DNA from: an uncultured Prevotella sp.
GTDB lineage: Bacteria > Bacteroidota > Bacteroidia > Bacteroidales > Bacteroidaceae
NCBI GenBank assembly: GCA_905234265.1
Contig: CAJOHJ010000001.1
Span: 1-64,000, forward strand
Length of the DNA stretch: 64,000 nucleotides
Direction: 5' to 3'
Shown here: in pieces, positions 34,811 through 44,713 of the stretch
How the letters are laid out: every line of letters starts with the position of its first letter
Numbering within the stretch: position 1 is the stretch's first letter
Translations under genes and position numbers: made by a program
The notes under the pieces: generated by a model
Databases searched by the model: none
What the model saw: only the letters and a program-made list of their open reading frames with translations
Told to the model about the DNA's origin: nothing

Positions 34811-37800
34811 TTAGTAGACGTAAATCTTGTACTGCTTCACTCCGTTGGGCGCTCCCTGCTCGGCACGCGGCAGGTATTCCAGCCCACTGACGGTCTGCTC
34901 GCCGCCAAGGTCGATGACAAGCAGCTGGGGCAGCTTCTTGCGGCTCTCCGTCTGCCAGTAGGTAGACTCTTGCAGGTCGAAGACCTTGTCGGCGGTGTGG
35001 TTGCCGTCTTTCTCTTCGCTGTCGGCGTAGGCAGCTGTCCATGTCTCGCGGCTGAGACGCTTGCCCTTGCTGTCGAGAATGTACAATTCTGCAATGGCTG
35101 CCTGTCTGCTGCCGCCGACTGCCGACAAGCATTCAATGGCAACGTAGCGGCCCTTGAGCGTCTTGCCGAATGCTGCCGTCTGCCATCCGTTGCCGTCGGC
35201 GAAGCTGCCGCTGGCAGCCACGGTGGCCTTGCTGAGGTCTGGCTTCTTGGCTGTCTGCGCGCTGCTGTTGCCAAAAGACTGAAGCTTGTTAAGCTCTGGC
35301 TCCGTCTGTCCGCAGATGGTTGCCTCGCGAGGACCGGTTATGTCAAGCACAACCACTTCGTTGCTGCCCTTCTTCAGCCAGCAGCCGGGGACGTATAGAG
35401 TCTGCTGCGGACCGATGCTCCAGAAGCGGCCCACTGCGTGGCCGTTCACCCAGACCTGCCCTTTGCCCCACGTCTCCATGTTCAGGAAAGTGTCGCCAGT
35501 CTTCTTTAAATTGAAGACTCCGCGATAGTAGCCGCCGTCGCCGAGTATCGTCGTGCGGTGTTTTATGTCGTCGCGGGCCACGCTCATGGCTGCACTGATG
35601 GCTGCATAGTCGTCGGCCATGGTCTGCATGGTCCAGTTCTTCAGGTTCCACGTCAGCTCGTGGCCGTCAATAGTGGCCTTGATGACAACGCTTTCGGTGA
35701 TGCCTTTGCGGTCCTTGATGGCGCGGCCAAAGTTGATGCGTCCCATGGCTTCCACGAGAATGTTCAGCACGTCGCCTTTCCTTACTGGCGGCAGCGATAC
35801 GGACGACTCGTTCTTCACTCTGTCGATGGTGCCTGTCAGACGGCCGTTGATGAACACCATGGCAAAGTCGTGGGCTTCGTTTATCTGCAGCGTACTTGCC
35901 ATAGGCACTTCCGGCAGAGTGCATGTGTACTCAATCATGCCCCATCCGCAGTCCATGTCTTCCATAGCCAGGATGTCGCGGCTCTCAGTGCGGCGTGTCT
36001 CGAAGTCGCTGATGCCCATGTGCTTGTCAAGCTTGAACTTGGAAATGCTGATGACAGCAGCCGGCTGCTTGGGGACGGCAGGCAGCTTGGCGTCGGAATA
36101 TTTCTGCAGCACTTCGCGCAGCTTCCAGAACTTCTCCGTCGGCTGGCCGTATTCATTGATGGGCGCGTCGTAGTCATAGCTGGTGACGTCTGGCTTGAAG
36201 CCCGGCGAATTGGCGCCTGCCCAGTGGCCGAAGCTGGTTCCGCCGTGGGTCATGTACAGCGAGAACGAAATGCCCTTCGACAGCATTTCGTCGATGCCCT
36301 GCACCATTTTGTCGGCAGGGCGTGTCTCGTGGCGCGCTCCCCACTTGTCAAACCAGCCACTCCAGAATTCTGAGCACATCAGCGGAGCCGTTGGCCTCAG
36401 GCTGCGCAAGCGGCGGAACTGCTGGTCGATGTTTGCTCCCGTGCCGAAGTTCATGGTCCAGGCCAAGTCGTCCAGGCCGTTCTTCGTGAAGTTCGACGCC
36501 CAGTCGCACTGGAAGAGCAGCGGCCCTGAGGCTGCGCTGCCGAAGAGAGGTATGCCGAACGACTTCTTCACGATGTTGCGGACGGCAGACACGTAAGCCT
36601 TGTTCTCGCCATACGAGCCGTATTCGTTTTCCACCTGTATCATTATTATCGGGCCTCCGTTGCTGACGGTAAGCGGTGCAAGCTGCTCGCCGACCTTCTG
36701 CTCGAAAGCCTTGACGCGCTCCATGAAGTAGGGGTCTTGCTCACGCAGGCTGATATCCTTCTTCTTTAGCAGCCACCAAGGCAAGCCTCCCATTTCCCAC
36801 TCTGCACAAACGTACGGTCCGGGGCGCACTATCACCCACATGCCATGCTTCTGGCACAGCCGGCAGAACTCTGCCACGTCGTTGTCGCCGGAAAAGTCGA
36901 ACACGCCTTCCTGTTGCTCGTGTATGTTCCAGAAAACATACAGGCAGACTGCATTCATGCCCAGCGACTTGCAGAGCTGGATGCGGTGTTCCCAGTATTG
37001 GCGCGGAATTCTCGGATAGTGAAGCTCGGCAGCCTTTACGACAAAAGGCTTACCGTCGAGCAGGAAATTGCCGTTGCCCATGCGGAAGGTGTGCTGTGGG
37101 CGTTGCAGGTAGCGGTAGTACTCACAGGCGGCCAGCAGGAATGCTCCTGTGCCGAAATTAGCCTGTGAGCCGGCATCTACCGTCTGTCCTGGTATGGCGC
37201 GTTCGCCGATGGGCTGTACATATCCCACGCGGCCGTCGGCCTGCAGTGCGGTCTCGGTAAGGTATTTCCATGCGCGTTCGACGACTGGCTGGAACTCCTT
37301 GGCATCCAAGTATCCGTTGTTGATGCCCCACAGCATGCCGTAGGTGAAGAATGCAGTGCCGGACGTCTCCGGTCCTGGCGCATGGTCAGGGTCGGCCATT
37401 GAGCGCGTCCAGTAGCCATCCTTCTGCTGCAGTTGTGCGACGGCCTTTGCCAGCCGCTGGAATTTCTCCACGAAGAACGCTTGGTGGCGATAGGTCTGCG
37501 GCATGTCTTGCAGCACTTTCGCAAGCCCTGCCAGCACCCAGCCGTCGCCGCGCGCCCAGAAGTCTTTCTTTCCGTTGGCGCTCTTATGCTTTGGATAGAC
37601 ATATTTGCCGTCGCGGAAATAAAGGCCTGTTTCCTGGTCGAGCATGATGCTGTCGGAGTAGAGCAGGTTGCTGTAGAGCTTGTCAAGGTATCTGGTGTCG
37701 CCCATCAGCCTGTACATTTTCGTCATCACAGGCATCACCATGTAGAGAGCGTCGGCCCACCACCAGTAGTCGTTAGCTGGCGAGGCGGCCTCATATCCCA

Positions 37801-38281
37801 TCACTTCCTTGGCGCGTGCCACCCACTGCTCGCAGTCGGCGGCAGCGGTCTGTCCCGCTGTCTGCCTGTCTTTCTCGATGGCGTAGAGGTCGATGTACGT
37901 CTGGAAGCATATCTGCCAGTCGCCGAAGAGTACGAAGTCCTGTCCCTCGCCGTAGCGTTTGTACTTCCATTTTTTCTGGTCGCGCTCGGTGGCACCCTGC
38001 CAGCGGTTGTGTGCGGCCCATCGGCGTGAGTACTCGGCCATGCTTTCCATCGTCTGCCGGGCATCGCCCTCGGGCAGTTCCTGGCTGAGCCTGTAGACTT
38101 CCATGTTGCCGGTGTGGTAGGCGGCATTGTCCCAGAAGGCGCGCACGTCGGCAGAGTTGTTCTCCTGCCAGTAGCTGTTCACCTTGGTGATGACGTTGAC
38201 GACTTCACTGCGTGTCCAATGCCTGGCGGAAGCAGACGTGAGCAGTGCGAGGGACATTAGTATAAACAGCGGCTTCTTCAT
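34811..38281 (-). CDS. GH105-GH35 fusion: unsaturated glucuronyl hydrolase plus beta-galactosidase
   Basis: The product is 1156 residues with a signal peptide (1-19). Residues about 20-395 form a GH105/GH88-type (alpha/alpha)6 barrel: DYWWWADALYMVMPVMTKMY, FWARGDGWVLAGLAKVL and ETSGTAFFTYGMLWGIN. From about 400 a GH35 beta-galactosidase follows: AELHYPRIPRQYWEHRIQL, PGPYVCAEWEMGGLPWWLL, VENEYGSYG with the acid/base Glu, and CSEFWSGWFDKWG with the nucleophile Glu. C-terminal beta domains complete it. GH105 removes unsaturated uronic acid left by pectin lyases and GH35 removes galactose, so one chain could trim rhamnogalacturonan side chains. The gene starts 6 bp after typA and ends 19 bp before xerD. 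Confidence 0.9.
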   Translation of the reverse strand: MKKPLFILMSLALLTSASARHWTRSEVVNVITKVNSYWQENNSADVRAFWDNAAYHTGNMEVYRLSQELPEGDARQTMESMAEYSRRWAAHNRWQGATERDQKKWKYKRYGEGQDFVLFGDWQICFQTYIDLYAIEKDRQTAGQTAAADCEQWVARAKEVMGYEAASPANDYWWWADALYMVMPVMTKMYRLMGDTRYLDKLYSNLLYSDSIMLDQETGLYFRDGKYVYPKHKSANGKKDFWARGDGWVLAGLAKVLQDMPQTYRHQAFFVEKFQRLAKAVAQLQQKDGYWTRSMADPDHAPGPETSGTAFFTYGMLWGINNGYLDAKEFQPVVERAWKYLTETALQADGRVGYVQPIGERAIPGQTVDAGSQANFGTGAFLLAACEYYRYLQRPQHTFRMGNGNFLLDGKPFVVKAAELHYPRIPRQYWEHRIQLCKSLGMNAVCLYVFWNIHEQQEGVFDFSGDNDVAEFCRLCQKHGMWVIVRPGPYVCAEWEMGGLPWWLLKKKDISLREQDPYFMERVKAFEQKVGEQLAPLTVSNGGPIIMIQVENEYGSYGENKAYVSAVRNIVKKSFGIPLFGSAASGPLLFQCDWASNFTKNGLDDLAWTMNFGTGANIDQQFRRLRSLRPTAPLMCSEFWSGWFDKWGARHETRPADKMVQGIDEMLSKGISFSLYMTHGGTSFGHWAGANSPGFKPDVTSYDYDAPINEYGQPTEKFWKLREVLQKYSDAKLPAVPKQPAAVISISKFKLDKHMGISDFETRRTESRDILAMEDMDCGWGMIEYTCTLPEVPMASTLQINEAHDFAMVFINGRLTGTIDRVKNESSVSLPPVRKGDVLNILVEAMGRINFGRAIKDRKGITESVVIKATIDGHELTWNLKNWTMQTMADDYAAISAAMSVARDDIKHRTTILGDGGYYRGVFNLKKTGDTFLNMETWGKGQVWVNGHAVGRFWSIGPQQTLYVPGCWLKKGSNEVVVLDITGPREATICGQTEPELNKLQSFGNSSAQTAKKPDLSKATVAASGSFADGNGWQTAAFGKTLKGRYVAIECLSAVGGSRQAAIAELYILDSKGKRLSRETWTAAYADSEEKDGNHTADKVFDLQESTYWQTESRKKLPQLLVIDLGGEQTVSGLEYLPRAEQGAPNGVKQYKIYVY

Positions 38282-38287
38282 TATTCT

Positions 38288-40090
38288 TTATTGCTTGTTT
38301 GCTTTCTTGCGCTGGTCGTGGTCGAGGATGACCTTTCGCATGCGCATCGACTTCGGTGTTACTTCCACGAGTTCGTCTTCCTTGATGTACTCGAGGCATT
38401 CTTCAAGCGACATGACCACCTTCGGGATGATGCGTGCCTTGTCGTCGGTTCCGCTGGCGCGGACGTTAGTGAGCTGCTTGGCCTTGCAGACGTTGATGAC
38501 GAGGTCGTTATCGTGGACATGCTCTCCAACGACCTGTCCCATGTATACGTCTTCGCCCGGGTCGATGAAGAACTTGCCGCGGTCCTGCAGCTTGTCGATG
38601 GCATAGGCAAAGGCATTGCCCGTCTCCAGTGCTATCATTGAGCCGTTGACGCGGCGCTCTATGTCGCCCTTGTACGGCTGGTACTCCTTGAAGCGGTGTG
38701 CCATGATGGCCTCGCCCTGGCTGGCAGTCAGCACGTTGGTGCGCAGTCCGATGATGCCTCGCGAGGGAATCATGAACTCGATGTTGGTGCGTTCGCCCTG
38801 GCTTTCCATGCCGGTCATTTCGCCCTTGCGGCGTGTCACCATGTCAATCATTTTCGAGGCGAACTCTTCCGGCACGTTGATGGTGAGTTCCTCGATAGGC
38901 TCGCATTTTCTGCCGTCAATCTCCTTGTAGATCACCTGCGGCTGTCCCACCTGCAGTTCGTAGCCTTCGCGGCGCATGGTCTCGATGAGTACGCTGAGGT
39001 GAAGCACTCCGCGTCCGGAGACTATCCACTTGTCGGTAGAGTCCTCGAACGGCTCAACGCGCAGCGCGAGGTTCTTTTCAAGCTCCCTTTCCAGGCGGTC
39101 GTTGATGTGGCGCGACGTAACGAACTTTCCCTCCTTGCCGAAGAATGGCGAGTCGTTGATGGTGAAGAGCATCGACATTGTAGGTTCGTCGATTGCTATC
39201 GGTGCCAGCGGCTCGGGATTCTCAGCGTCGCAGATGGTATCGCCGATTTCAAACTTGTCGAGTCCTATCACGGCGCAGATGTCGCCGCAGTCGATGGAGT
39301 CGGTGCGTTGGTGGCCCATGCCGTCGAAGGTGTGCAGCTCCTTGATTTTCGTCTTTTCCATCGAGCCGTCGCGGTGGGCGATGGTAATCTGCTGTCCGTC
39401 GTGCAGCTGTCCGCGATGGACGCGTCCTACGGCTATGCGGCCGGTGTAGCTTGAGTAGTCGAGCGACGTGATGAGCATCTGCGGCGTGCCTTCAATCTGC
39501 TTGGGGGCAGGAATCACCTCGACAATCTTGTCCAGCAGGTAGGTGATGTCGCCAGTGGGCTTCGAGTAGTCCTCGCCCATCCATCCGTTCTTCGCCGAGC
39601 CGTAGACGACGGGGAAGTCCAGCTGCTCTTCGGTGGCATTCAGCGAGAACATGAGGTCGAACACCATCTCGTAGACCTCTTCAGGGCGGCAGTTGGGCTT
39701 GTCGACCTTGTTGACGACTACGATGGGCTTCAGGCCTATCTGCAGGGCTTTCTGCAGCACGAAACGCGTCTGCGGCATCGGGCCTTCGAATGCGTCGACG
39801 AGCAGCAGGCAGCCGTCGGCCATGTTAAGCACGCGCTCCACCTCGCCGCCGAAGTCGCTGTGCCCCGGAGTGTCGATGATGTTTATCTTTGTGCCTTTCC
39901 AGTTGATGCTGACGTTCTTGGAAAGAATGGTAATGCCGCGTTCGCGCTCAAGGTCGTTGGCGTCCAGCACTTGGTTCGACAGGTTCTGTCCTTCGCGGAA
40001 GAGATTGCCTGCCAGCAGCATTTTGTCCACAAGCGTAGTCTTGCCGTGGTCTACGTGTGCGATAATCGCAATATTTCTGATGTCTTGCAT
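38288..40090 (-). CDS. typA: ribosome-associated GTPase TypA/BipA
   Basis: The product is 600 residues, the family length. The GTPase domain has [15 protein letters not shown], the RGITI switch, [16 protein letters not shown] and [10 protein letters not shown]. Domains II, III and V follow, and the C-terminal TypA domain includes [20 protein letters not shown] and [13 protein letters not shown]. It binds the ribosome and supports 50S assembly and stress growth. A promoter box (CAAAAGTA on this strand, 40140-40147) lies 50 bp upstream. It is the first gene of a leftward series with the GH fusion, xerD and the nucleotidyltransferase. Confidence 0.96.
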   Translation of the reverse strand: MQDIRNIAIIAHVDHGKTTLVDKMLLAGNLFREGQNLSNQVLDANDLERERGITILSKNVSINWKGTKINIIDTPGHSDFGGEVERVLNMADGCLLLVDAFEGPMPQTRFVLQKALQIGLKPIVVVNKVDKPNCRPEEVYEMVFDLMFSLNATEEQLDFPVVYGSAKNGWMGEDYSKPTGDITYLLDKIVEVIPAPKQIEGTPQMLITSLDYSSYTGRIAVGRVHRGQLHDGQQITIAHRDGSMEKTKIKELHTFDGMGHQRTDSIDCGDICAVIGLDKFEIGDTICDAENPEPLAPIAIDEPTMSMLFTINDSPFFGKEGKFVTSRHINDRLERELEKNLALRVEPFEDSTDKWIVSGRGVLHLSVLIETMRREGYELQVGQPQVIYKEIDGRKCEPIEELTINVPEEFASKMIDMVTRRKGEMTGMESQGERTNIEFMIPSRGIIGLRTNVLTASQGEAIMAHRFKEYQPYKGDIERRVNGSMIALETGNAFAYAIDKLQDRGKFFIDPGEDVYMGQVVGEHVHDNDLVINVCKAKQLTNVRASGTDDKARIIPKVVMSLEECLEYIKEDELVEVTPKSMRMRKVILDHDQRKKANKQ

Positions 40091-40139
40091 GATTATTATT
40101 TTTAGCGAGCCGTAATGCTCCTATGGGAAAAATTTCGTG

Positions 40140-40147
40140 CAAAAGTA
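40140..40147 (-). promoter_or_regulatory. typA -7 box
   Basis: The reverse strand reads TACTTTTG, matching TAnnTTTG, about 50 bp before the typA start. Confidence 0.55.
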
Positions 40148-40255
40148 CGAAAAAAACGGCAGGTGGACGCGATTTTTACTGTTAATCTAATAAAAATCTT
40201 CAAAACTCACGCCTTTTTCCCCCTGTGTGGCGGAAAAACACCCATTTCCGCACCT

Positions 40256-40345
40256 GTTACGGAATTATCTCAATGACTTACGAAATTATCTCTGCATGTT
40301 ACGAAATTATCTTACGCAGATAATTTTTTATCTCTGCATGTTACA
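40256..40345. repeat. 21-bp-period repeat cluster E
   Basis: GTTACGGAATTATCTCAATG, ACGAAATTATCTCTGCATG twice, then the palindrome AATTATCTTACGCAGATAATT and a last CTCTGCATGTTAC. It lies between the divergent typA and mgtC promoters. The remainder of the 40091-40471 gap holds only those two promoters. Confidence 0.88.
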
Positions 40346-40394
40346 GAAATAACCTGCAGAATGTCGGTCGCAGGCAAAGAAAAAATCCGTTTCC

Positions 40395-40426
40395 TTGCTT
40401 GATTGTCATTTTTTTTCGTACTTTTG
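40395..40426 (+). promoter_or_regulatory. mgtC-family gene promoter
   Basis: TTG at 40395-40397 and TACTTTTG at 40419-40426 are 21 bp apart. This places the transcription start near 40431 and rules out the in-frame ATG at 40403. Confidence 0.6.
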
Positions 40427-40471
40427 TCCTCAGGAACAAATTCAGTGACGGCGAAAAGCCGTAGTAAGGAC

Positions 40472-41155
40472 ATGATGGATTTTCTGTCGACAGCAAACAG
40501 CGAGCTGATTTTTCGCATTTTCATTGCCGCCATGCTTGGCGGACTGATAGGCCTTGAGCGCGAGTACAGGGCCAAGGAGGCCGGCTTCAGGACCCACTTC
40601 TTGGTGGGCCTTGGCGCCGCAGTGTTTATGATATTGTCGAAGTACGGCTACGACGACGTCGTCCGCGAAGAGCTTGTCAGGCTCGACCCTTCGCGCATTG
40701 CCGCACAGGTAGTGTCGGGCATCGGCTTCATTGGTGCAGGCTGCATAATCTTCCAGCGCCATGTGGTGCGCGGACTGACCACGGCTGCCGGCTTGTGGGT
40801 GACGTCGGCCATCGGACTGGCATGCGGCTCGGGCTTCTACCTGCTGCCGACGGCGGCCACGCTGATGGTGGTGGCCTGTCTGGAGGGCGTCAACTTCTTC
40901 CACCACCGCTTCGGAGCCAAGAGCATTGCGCTGACCATTTCGGCAGCCACGCGCGACGGCATTCGCGACGTGCTGTCGACGTTGCAGAAGGAACATGTGG
41001 AAGTGCTGTCATACGAAATGAAGACCGACCGCAGCGCTCCCGACGCCAGCTACACGGCAGTGCTGCAGCTGCGTGTGAAGCGCAACCACTATCAGGCGAG
41101 GATAATGTCGTTCATGACCGATTTCGACGGAATAACTATTGACAATATAGAATAA
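40472..41155 (+). CDS. MgtC/SapB family membrane protein
   Basis: The product is 227 residues from ATG 40472 (MMDFLSTANSELIF); an upstream ATG precedes the promoter. The N-terminal MgtC domain has RIFIAAMLGGLIGLEREYR, GFRTHFLVGLGAAVFMI, VSGIGFIGAGCI and RGLTTAAGLWVTSAIGLACG, giving four to five membrane helices. The C-terminal ~80 residues form an ACT-like cytoplasmic domain. MgtC proteins help growth at low magnesium and modulate the F-type ATPase in other bacteria. It is followed 30 bp later by the DUF4450 gene, but the functions do not suggest an operon. Confidence 0.92.
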   Translation: MMDFLSTANSELIFRIFIAAMLGGLIGLEREYRAKEAGFRTHFLVGLGAAVFMILSKYGYDDVVREELVRLDPSRIAAQVVSGIGFIGAGCIIFQRHVVRGLTTAAGLWVTSAIGLACGSGFYLLPTAATLMVVACLEGVNFFHHRFGAKSIALTISAATRDGIRDVLSTLQKEHVEVLSYEMKTDRSAPDASYTAVLQLRVKRNHYQARIMSFMTDFDGITIDNIE

Positions 41156-41185
41156 CTGTTGACTATATAGAGAAACACAATAGCA

Positions 41186-44134
41186 ATGATTACACAAGGC
41201 ATTAACAGGCTGCTCGTGCTGGCAACGGCACTGTTCACGGCAGCAGTGACGGCCGGCGGCGCACGCACTGCCGCCACCGTCGGCGATGGCGGCAGCTACC
41301 GCCCGGAGGGCAGGGCATTCGTGACCGTCAACGGCACCAATCTATATACACGCGCGCTCTACGGCAGTCATAGCGACTACCGTCTGGAAACTGGCGACCG
41401 CCCGGTGTTTGCCGTCGTCAAGAAAGGGCAGCACCGCAACATCCGCTTTCGCGTCAACGGCATTGCCATCGACTCTACCGACTACTGCGAGGCACGCTAC
41501 GAAGACGGCATGCGCAGCTACCTGCTGCGCGATGCACGCTGGGGCAGCAAGGCCGTGCTGAGAGTCAAGGCAGTTGCAGGCATGGCAGGCGAAGAAGTGT
41601 GGTGGCGGCTGCGGGCTGACGGCTTCAACGATGCAACACGCTTGGAGACTGTGGTGAGCAACATCGTCAAGCCCAAATTGTGGCGCAACGGCGACTTGGG
41701 AGTAGACCCGGCCAATGCCTTCGAGGCCGATGGCAAAGCGCCTGTGCAGACTATCAGCGAAGAGTTCGACGAGACGGCCTACGTGTATTGCAAGCTTAAC
41801 GTGCTGAGCTTTGTCAGCCCCCGCGACGGTGAACAGCCCTTCGACGATGCCGACGAAGCCATGCGCCAGCTGGCCAGTCGCGTTCAGTTCAACACGCCCG
41901 ACCCATACATCAATACACTTGGCGGCGCCCTCGTGGTGGCTGCCGACGGCGACTGGGACGGCGAGACATGGCTCCATGGCTGTGTCGGCTGGCGCATGCC
42001 GCTGGCCGGATGGCGCGCGGGCTTTCTGGGCGACGTCCTCGGATGGCCCGACCGTGCCAAAAGTCATTTCAACGCCTATGCCAACAGCCAGGTGCGCAAC
42101 GTCTCGGCAGACATTCCTCACCCCACGCAGGACTCCACGCAGCAGATGGCCAGGGCCGAAAAGCGGTGGCACACGCAGATGTACAGCGACGGATACATCT
42201 GCCGCAATCCGAACCGCAACGACCAGATGCACCACTACGACATGAACCTTAACTATATCGACGAGCTGCTGTGGCATTTCCAGTACGACGCCGACAAAGA
42301 ATACCTTAAGAAGATGTGGCCCGTGCTTAAGAGCCATCTTGCCTGGGAAAAGCGCAACTTCGACCCCGACGGCGACCACCTCTACGACGCCTACTGCTGC
42401 ATCTGGGCCAGCGACGCACTCTACTACAGCGGCAGTGCCGTCACTCACTCCTCCGCCTATAACTACCGCGCCAACCGGCTGGCAGCACGCATAGCCCAGC
42501 TCATCGGTGAGGACGGCCGGCAGTACAAGCAGGAGGCCGACGCCATTCTTACTGCCATGGACCGGCAGCTCTGGATAAGCGAAAAGGGCCACTGGGCAGA
42601 ATACAGAGACCTGATGGGGCTGCAACGCCGACACGAGAGTGCCGCAGTGTGGTCGATATACACGCCAATCGACTGCGAGGCATGCTCTGAGCGCCAGGCG
42701 TATCTGGCAACACGCTACATCGACCGCGAAATTCCGCACATCCCAGTGCTGCCAGGCACCGACCGCTACACGGAGGCCATGGAGGACACAACAGCTCCGC
42801 AGACCATTGCCACCACCAACTGGATGCCTTACTCCTGGAGCATAAACAATGTGGCCGCAGCAGAGGTGATGCACACCGCTCTGGCTTATTTCAAGGCAGG
42901 ACGCGCGGAAGAAGGCTTCCAGCTGATGAAAGCCAACATCCTGGACCAGATGTACTACGGCAAGTCGCCGGCAAACTTCGGCCAGGTGAGCAAGTACGAC
43001 GCTGCGCGCGGCGAATGCTACCGCGACTTCGGCGACTGCATCGGCATCTCTGCACGAACGCTCATCCAGGGACTCTACGGCATTCAGCCGGAAGCTCTCT
43101 ACGACCGGTGCATAGTGCGTCCCGGATTTCCTGCTGCATGGGACTCGGCCTCTGTGCATACTCCCTACATGGACTACAGCTTCCACAGAAACGGCGACGA
43201 AATGGTCTACGAGATTACACAGCGTTTCAGCAAGCCCTTGCAGATTGTGCTGCGCCAGAACCTTGGAATGGGGCAGTACCGCGACGTTGAGGGCAGCAAT
43301 GCCGCACATCAGGTCATCCGCGTGAAGACTCCCATGCAGCTCCCTGAGGTCAGGTATTTCGACAGCTATGCCTACCAGACTGCCACCAGCAGCTACGGAC
43401 TCGACGAGCCGTCGCAGCGCGCCAAGTATAAGAAAATGAGCATCGACAAGGTGCTAAACGCCAGTGTTGCCGACATTTTCGAAAACGAATACCGCTCGCC
43501 GCGTCCGCCATACACTACGTTGCAGATACCGCTGCAGGGAGTGGGCGAGTGGTGTCACCCGAAAAATCATCCAACCATCAACGACAGCGTGTTGCGCTCA
43601 CTGATCGTGAAAGACGAACTGACAGTTGCCGGCGTGCCTTTCCGCACCATGCAGCAGGGAAAGAACATTGTCTACACGTCGCTGTGGGACAACTATCCCG
43701 ACTCGGTGAGCGTTGCCGTGAACACCTCCGGCAAGAAGGCGTGGCTGCTGATGGCCGGCTCGACCAACCACATGCAGAGCCGCATTGCCAACGGTGTGGT
43801 GATAGCACGCTACAAGGACGGAACGGCAGACTCGCTGCAGCTGGTAAATCCATACAACTGGTGTCCCATCGAGCAAGACTACTTCGTAGACGGCAAGGCC
43901 TTCTCAACCGTCAGCCAGCGGCCTTACCGCATTGCACTTGGCACCGGCACCGTCAGCCGTGACCTTGGCAAGGCTCTTGGCATCAAGGGCGTGGAGCCGC
44001 GGCTCATTCCCGGCGGTGCGGCACAGATGCTCTGCCTGCCGCTGGATGCCAGCAAGAAGGTGCTGACGATTACCGTGAAGACACTGTCCAACGACGTCGT
44101 CATAGGACTGATGGGACTGACTATGGAGGAGTGA
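41186..44134 (+). CDS. DUF4450-type secreted protein with (alpha/alpha)6 glycosidase fold
   Basis: The product is 982 residues with an N-terminal hydrophobic leader (about 8-24). Residues about 30-240 match the beta-rich N-terminal region of DUF4450 proteins (RPEGRAFVTVNGTNLYTRAL, RPVFAVVKKGQHRNIRF). The middle is a six-hairpin barrel with GWRMPLAGWRAGFLGDVLGW, MNLNYIDELLWHFQYDAD and TTNWMPYSWSINNVAAAEVM. A C-terminal beta domain ends AQMLCLPLDASKKVLTITVK. Such proteins lie in polysaccharide loci and are assumed to be glycoside hydrolases, but I cannot name the linkage. The stop is followed 3 bp later by an M15 peptidase gene, so the two are co-transcribed. Confidence 0.75.
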   Translation: MITQGINRLLVLATALFTAAVTAGGARTAATVGDGGSYRPEGRAFVTVNGTNLYTRALYGSHSDYRLETGDRPVFAVVKKGQHRNIRFRVNGIAIDSTDYCEARYEDGMRSYLLRDARWGSKAVLRVKAVAGMAGEEVWWRLRADGFNDATRLETVVSNIVKPKLWRNGDLGVDPANAFEADGKAPVQTISEEFDETAYVYCKLNVLSFVSPRDGEQPFDDADEAMRQLASRVQFNTPDPYINTLGGALVVAADGDWDGETWLHGCVGWRMPLAGWRAGFLGDVLGWPDRAKSHFNAYANSQVRNVSADIPHPTQDSTQQMARAEKRWHTQMYSDGYICRNPNRNDQMHHYDMNLNYIDELLWHFQYDADKEYLKKMWPVLKSHLAWEKRNFDPDGDHLYDAYCCIWASDALYYSGSAVTHSSAYNYRANRLAARIAQLIGEDGRQYKQEADAILTAMDRQLWISEKGHWAEYRDLMGLQRRHESAAVWSIYTPIDCEACSERQAYLATRYIDREIPHIPVLPGTDRYTEAMEDTTAPQTIATTNWMPYSWSINNVAAAEVMHTALAYFKAGRAEEGFQLMKANILDQMYYGKSPANFGQVSKYDAARGECYRDFGDCIGISARTLIQGLYGIQPEALYDRCIVRPGFPAAWDSASVHTPYMDYSFHRNGDEMVYEITQRFSKPLQIVLRQNLGMGQYRDVEGSNAAHQVIRVKTPMQLPEVRYFDSYAYQTATSSYGLDEPSQRAKYKKMSIDKVLNASVADIFENEYRSPRPPYTTLQIPLQGVGEWCHPKNHPTINDSVLRSLIVKDELTVAGVPFRTMQQGKNIVYTSLWDNYPDSVSVAVNTSGKKAWLLMAGSTNHMQSRIANGVVIARYKDGTADSLQLVNPYNWCPIEQDYFVDGKAFSTVSQRPYRIALGTGTVSRDLGKALGIKGVEPRLIPGGAAQMLCLPLDASKKVLTITVKTLSNDVVIGLMGLTMEE

Positions 44135-44137
44135 CGG

Positions 44138-44695
44138 GTGAAGGTGCTACTTTGTATATTGCTCTGCTTTCTGCCGGCCATGAGGTGTAACGCCCAGCCG
44201 GCAGGAGTGACGCTCGACACCATCAGCGTGCTGCACGTCGACGCCAGCGGCAACACCCGTCACGGAACGCTGATATGCAACCGGCTGATTGCCGCCGACC
44301 TGCGCGAAATCTTCGACAGCCTCTACAAGGCACGCTACCCCATAGAGCTGATACGCCCGATTTCCGAATTCGGCGACGACGATGAGCAGTCGATGAGGGC
44401 CGACAACACGTCGTGCTATTGCTACCGCCCGGTGGCAGGCAGCAAGAAGCTGTCGAAGCATGCCCTGGGGCTGGCAATAGACATCAATCCGCTTTACAAT
44501 CCGTGTGTCCGCAGGCGGAAAGACGGCACTTTGCTCGTTCAGCCGCAGACAGCCGCAAAATACACTGACCGCAGCCGGAATTTCCGCTATAAAATCTCGC
44601 GTGGCGACTTGTGCTACCGCCTTTTCCTTAGTCACGGCTTCCGCTGGGGAGGCGAATGGCTGACGCTGAAAGACTATCAGCACTTTGAGAAGTGA
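44138..44695 (+). CDS. M15-family peptidase (D-Ala-D-Ala carboxypeptidase-like)
   Basis: The product is 185 residues. It must start at GTG 44138, since it opens a signal peptide (KVLLCILLCFLPAMRCNAQ) 3 bp after the previous stop. The zinc ligands of M15 peptidases are visible: H and D in LSKHALGLAIDINPLYNP and the final His in DYQHFEK, with GGEW just before. It would cleave muropeptide stems or crossbridges in the periplasm. It directly precedes the AmgK-RapZ fusion gene, which also points to cell-wall turnover. Confidence 0.85.
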   Translation: MKVLLCILLCFLPAMRCNAQPAGVTLDTISVLHVDASGNTRHGTLICNRLIAADLREIFDSLYKARYPIELIRPISEFGDDDEQSMRADNTSCYCYRPVAGSKKLSKHALGLAIDINPLYNPCVRRRKDGTLLVQPQTAAKYTDRSRNFRYKISRGDLCYRLFLSHGFRWGGEWLTLKDYQHFEK

Positions 44696-44713
44696 GTGAA
44701 CAGAAATGAGAAG

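Noticed and set aside
40403..40471. N-terminal extension of the MgtC-family protein
   Set aside because: The ATG at 40403 lies upstream of the TACTTTTG box, so it would not be in the mRNA; the extension is polar and unlike the family.
41342..43309. 655-codon reverse ORF opposite the DUF4450 gene
   Set aside because: Shadow frame rich in Val, Ala and His without any domain.
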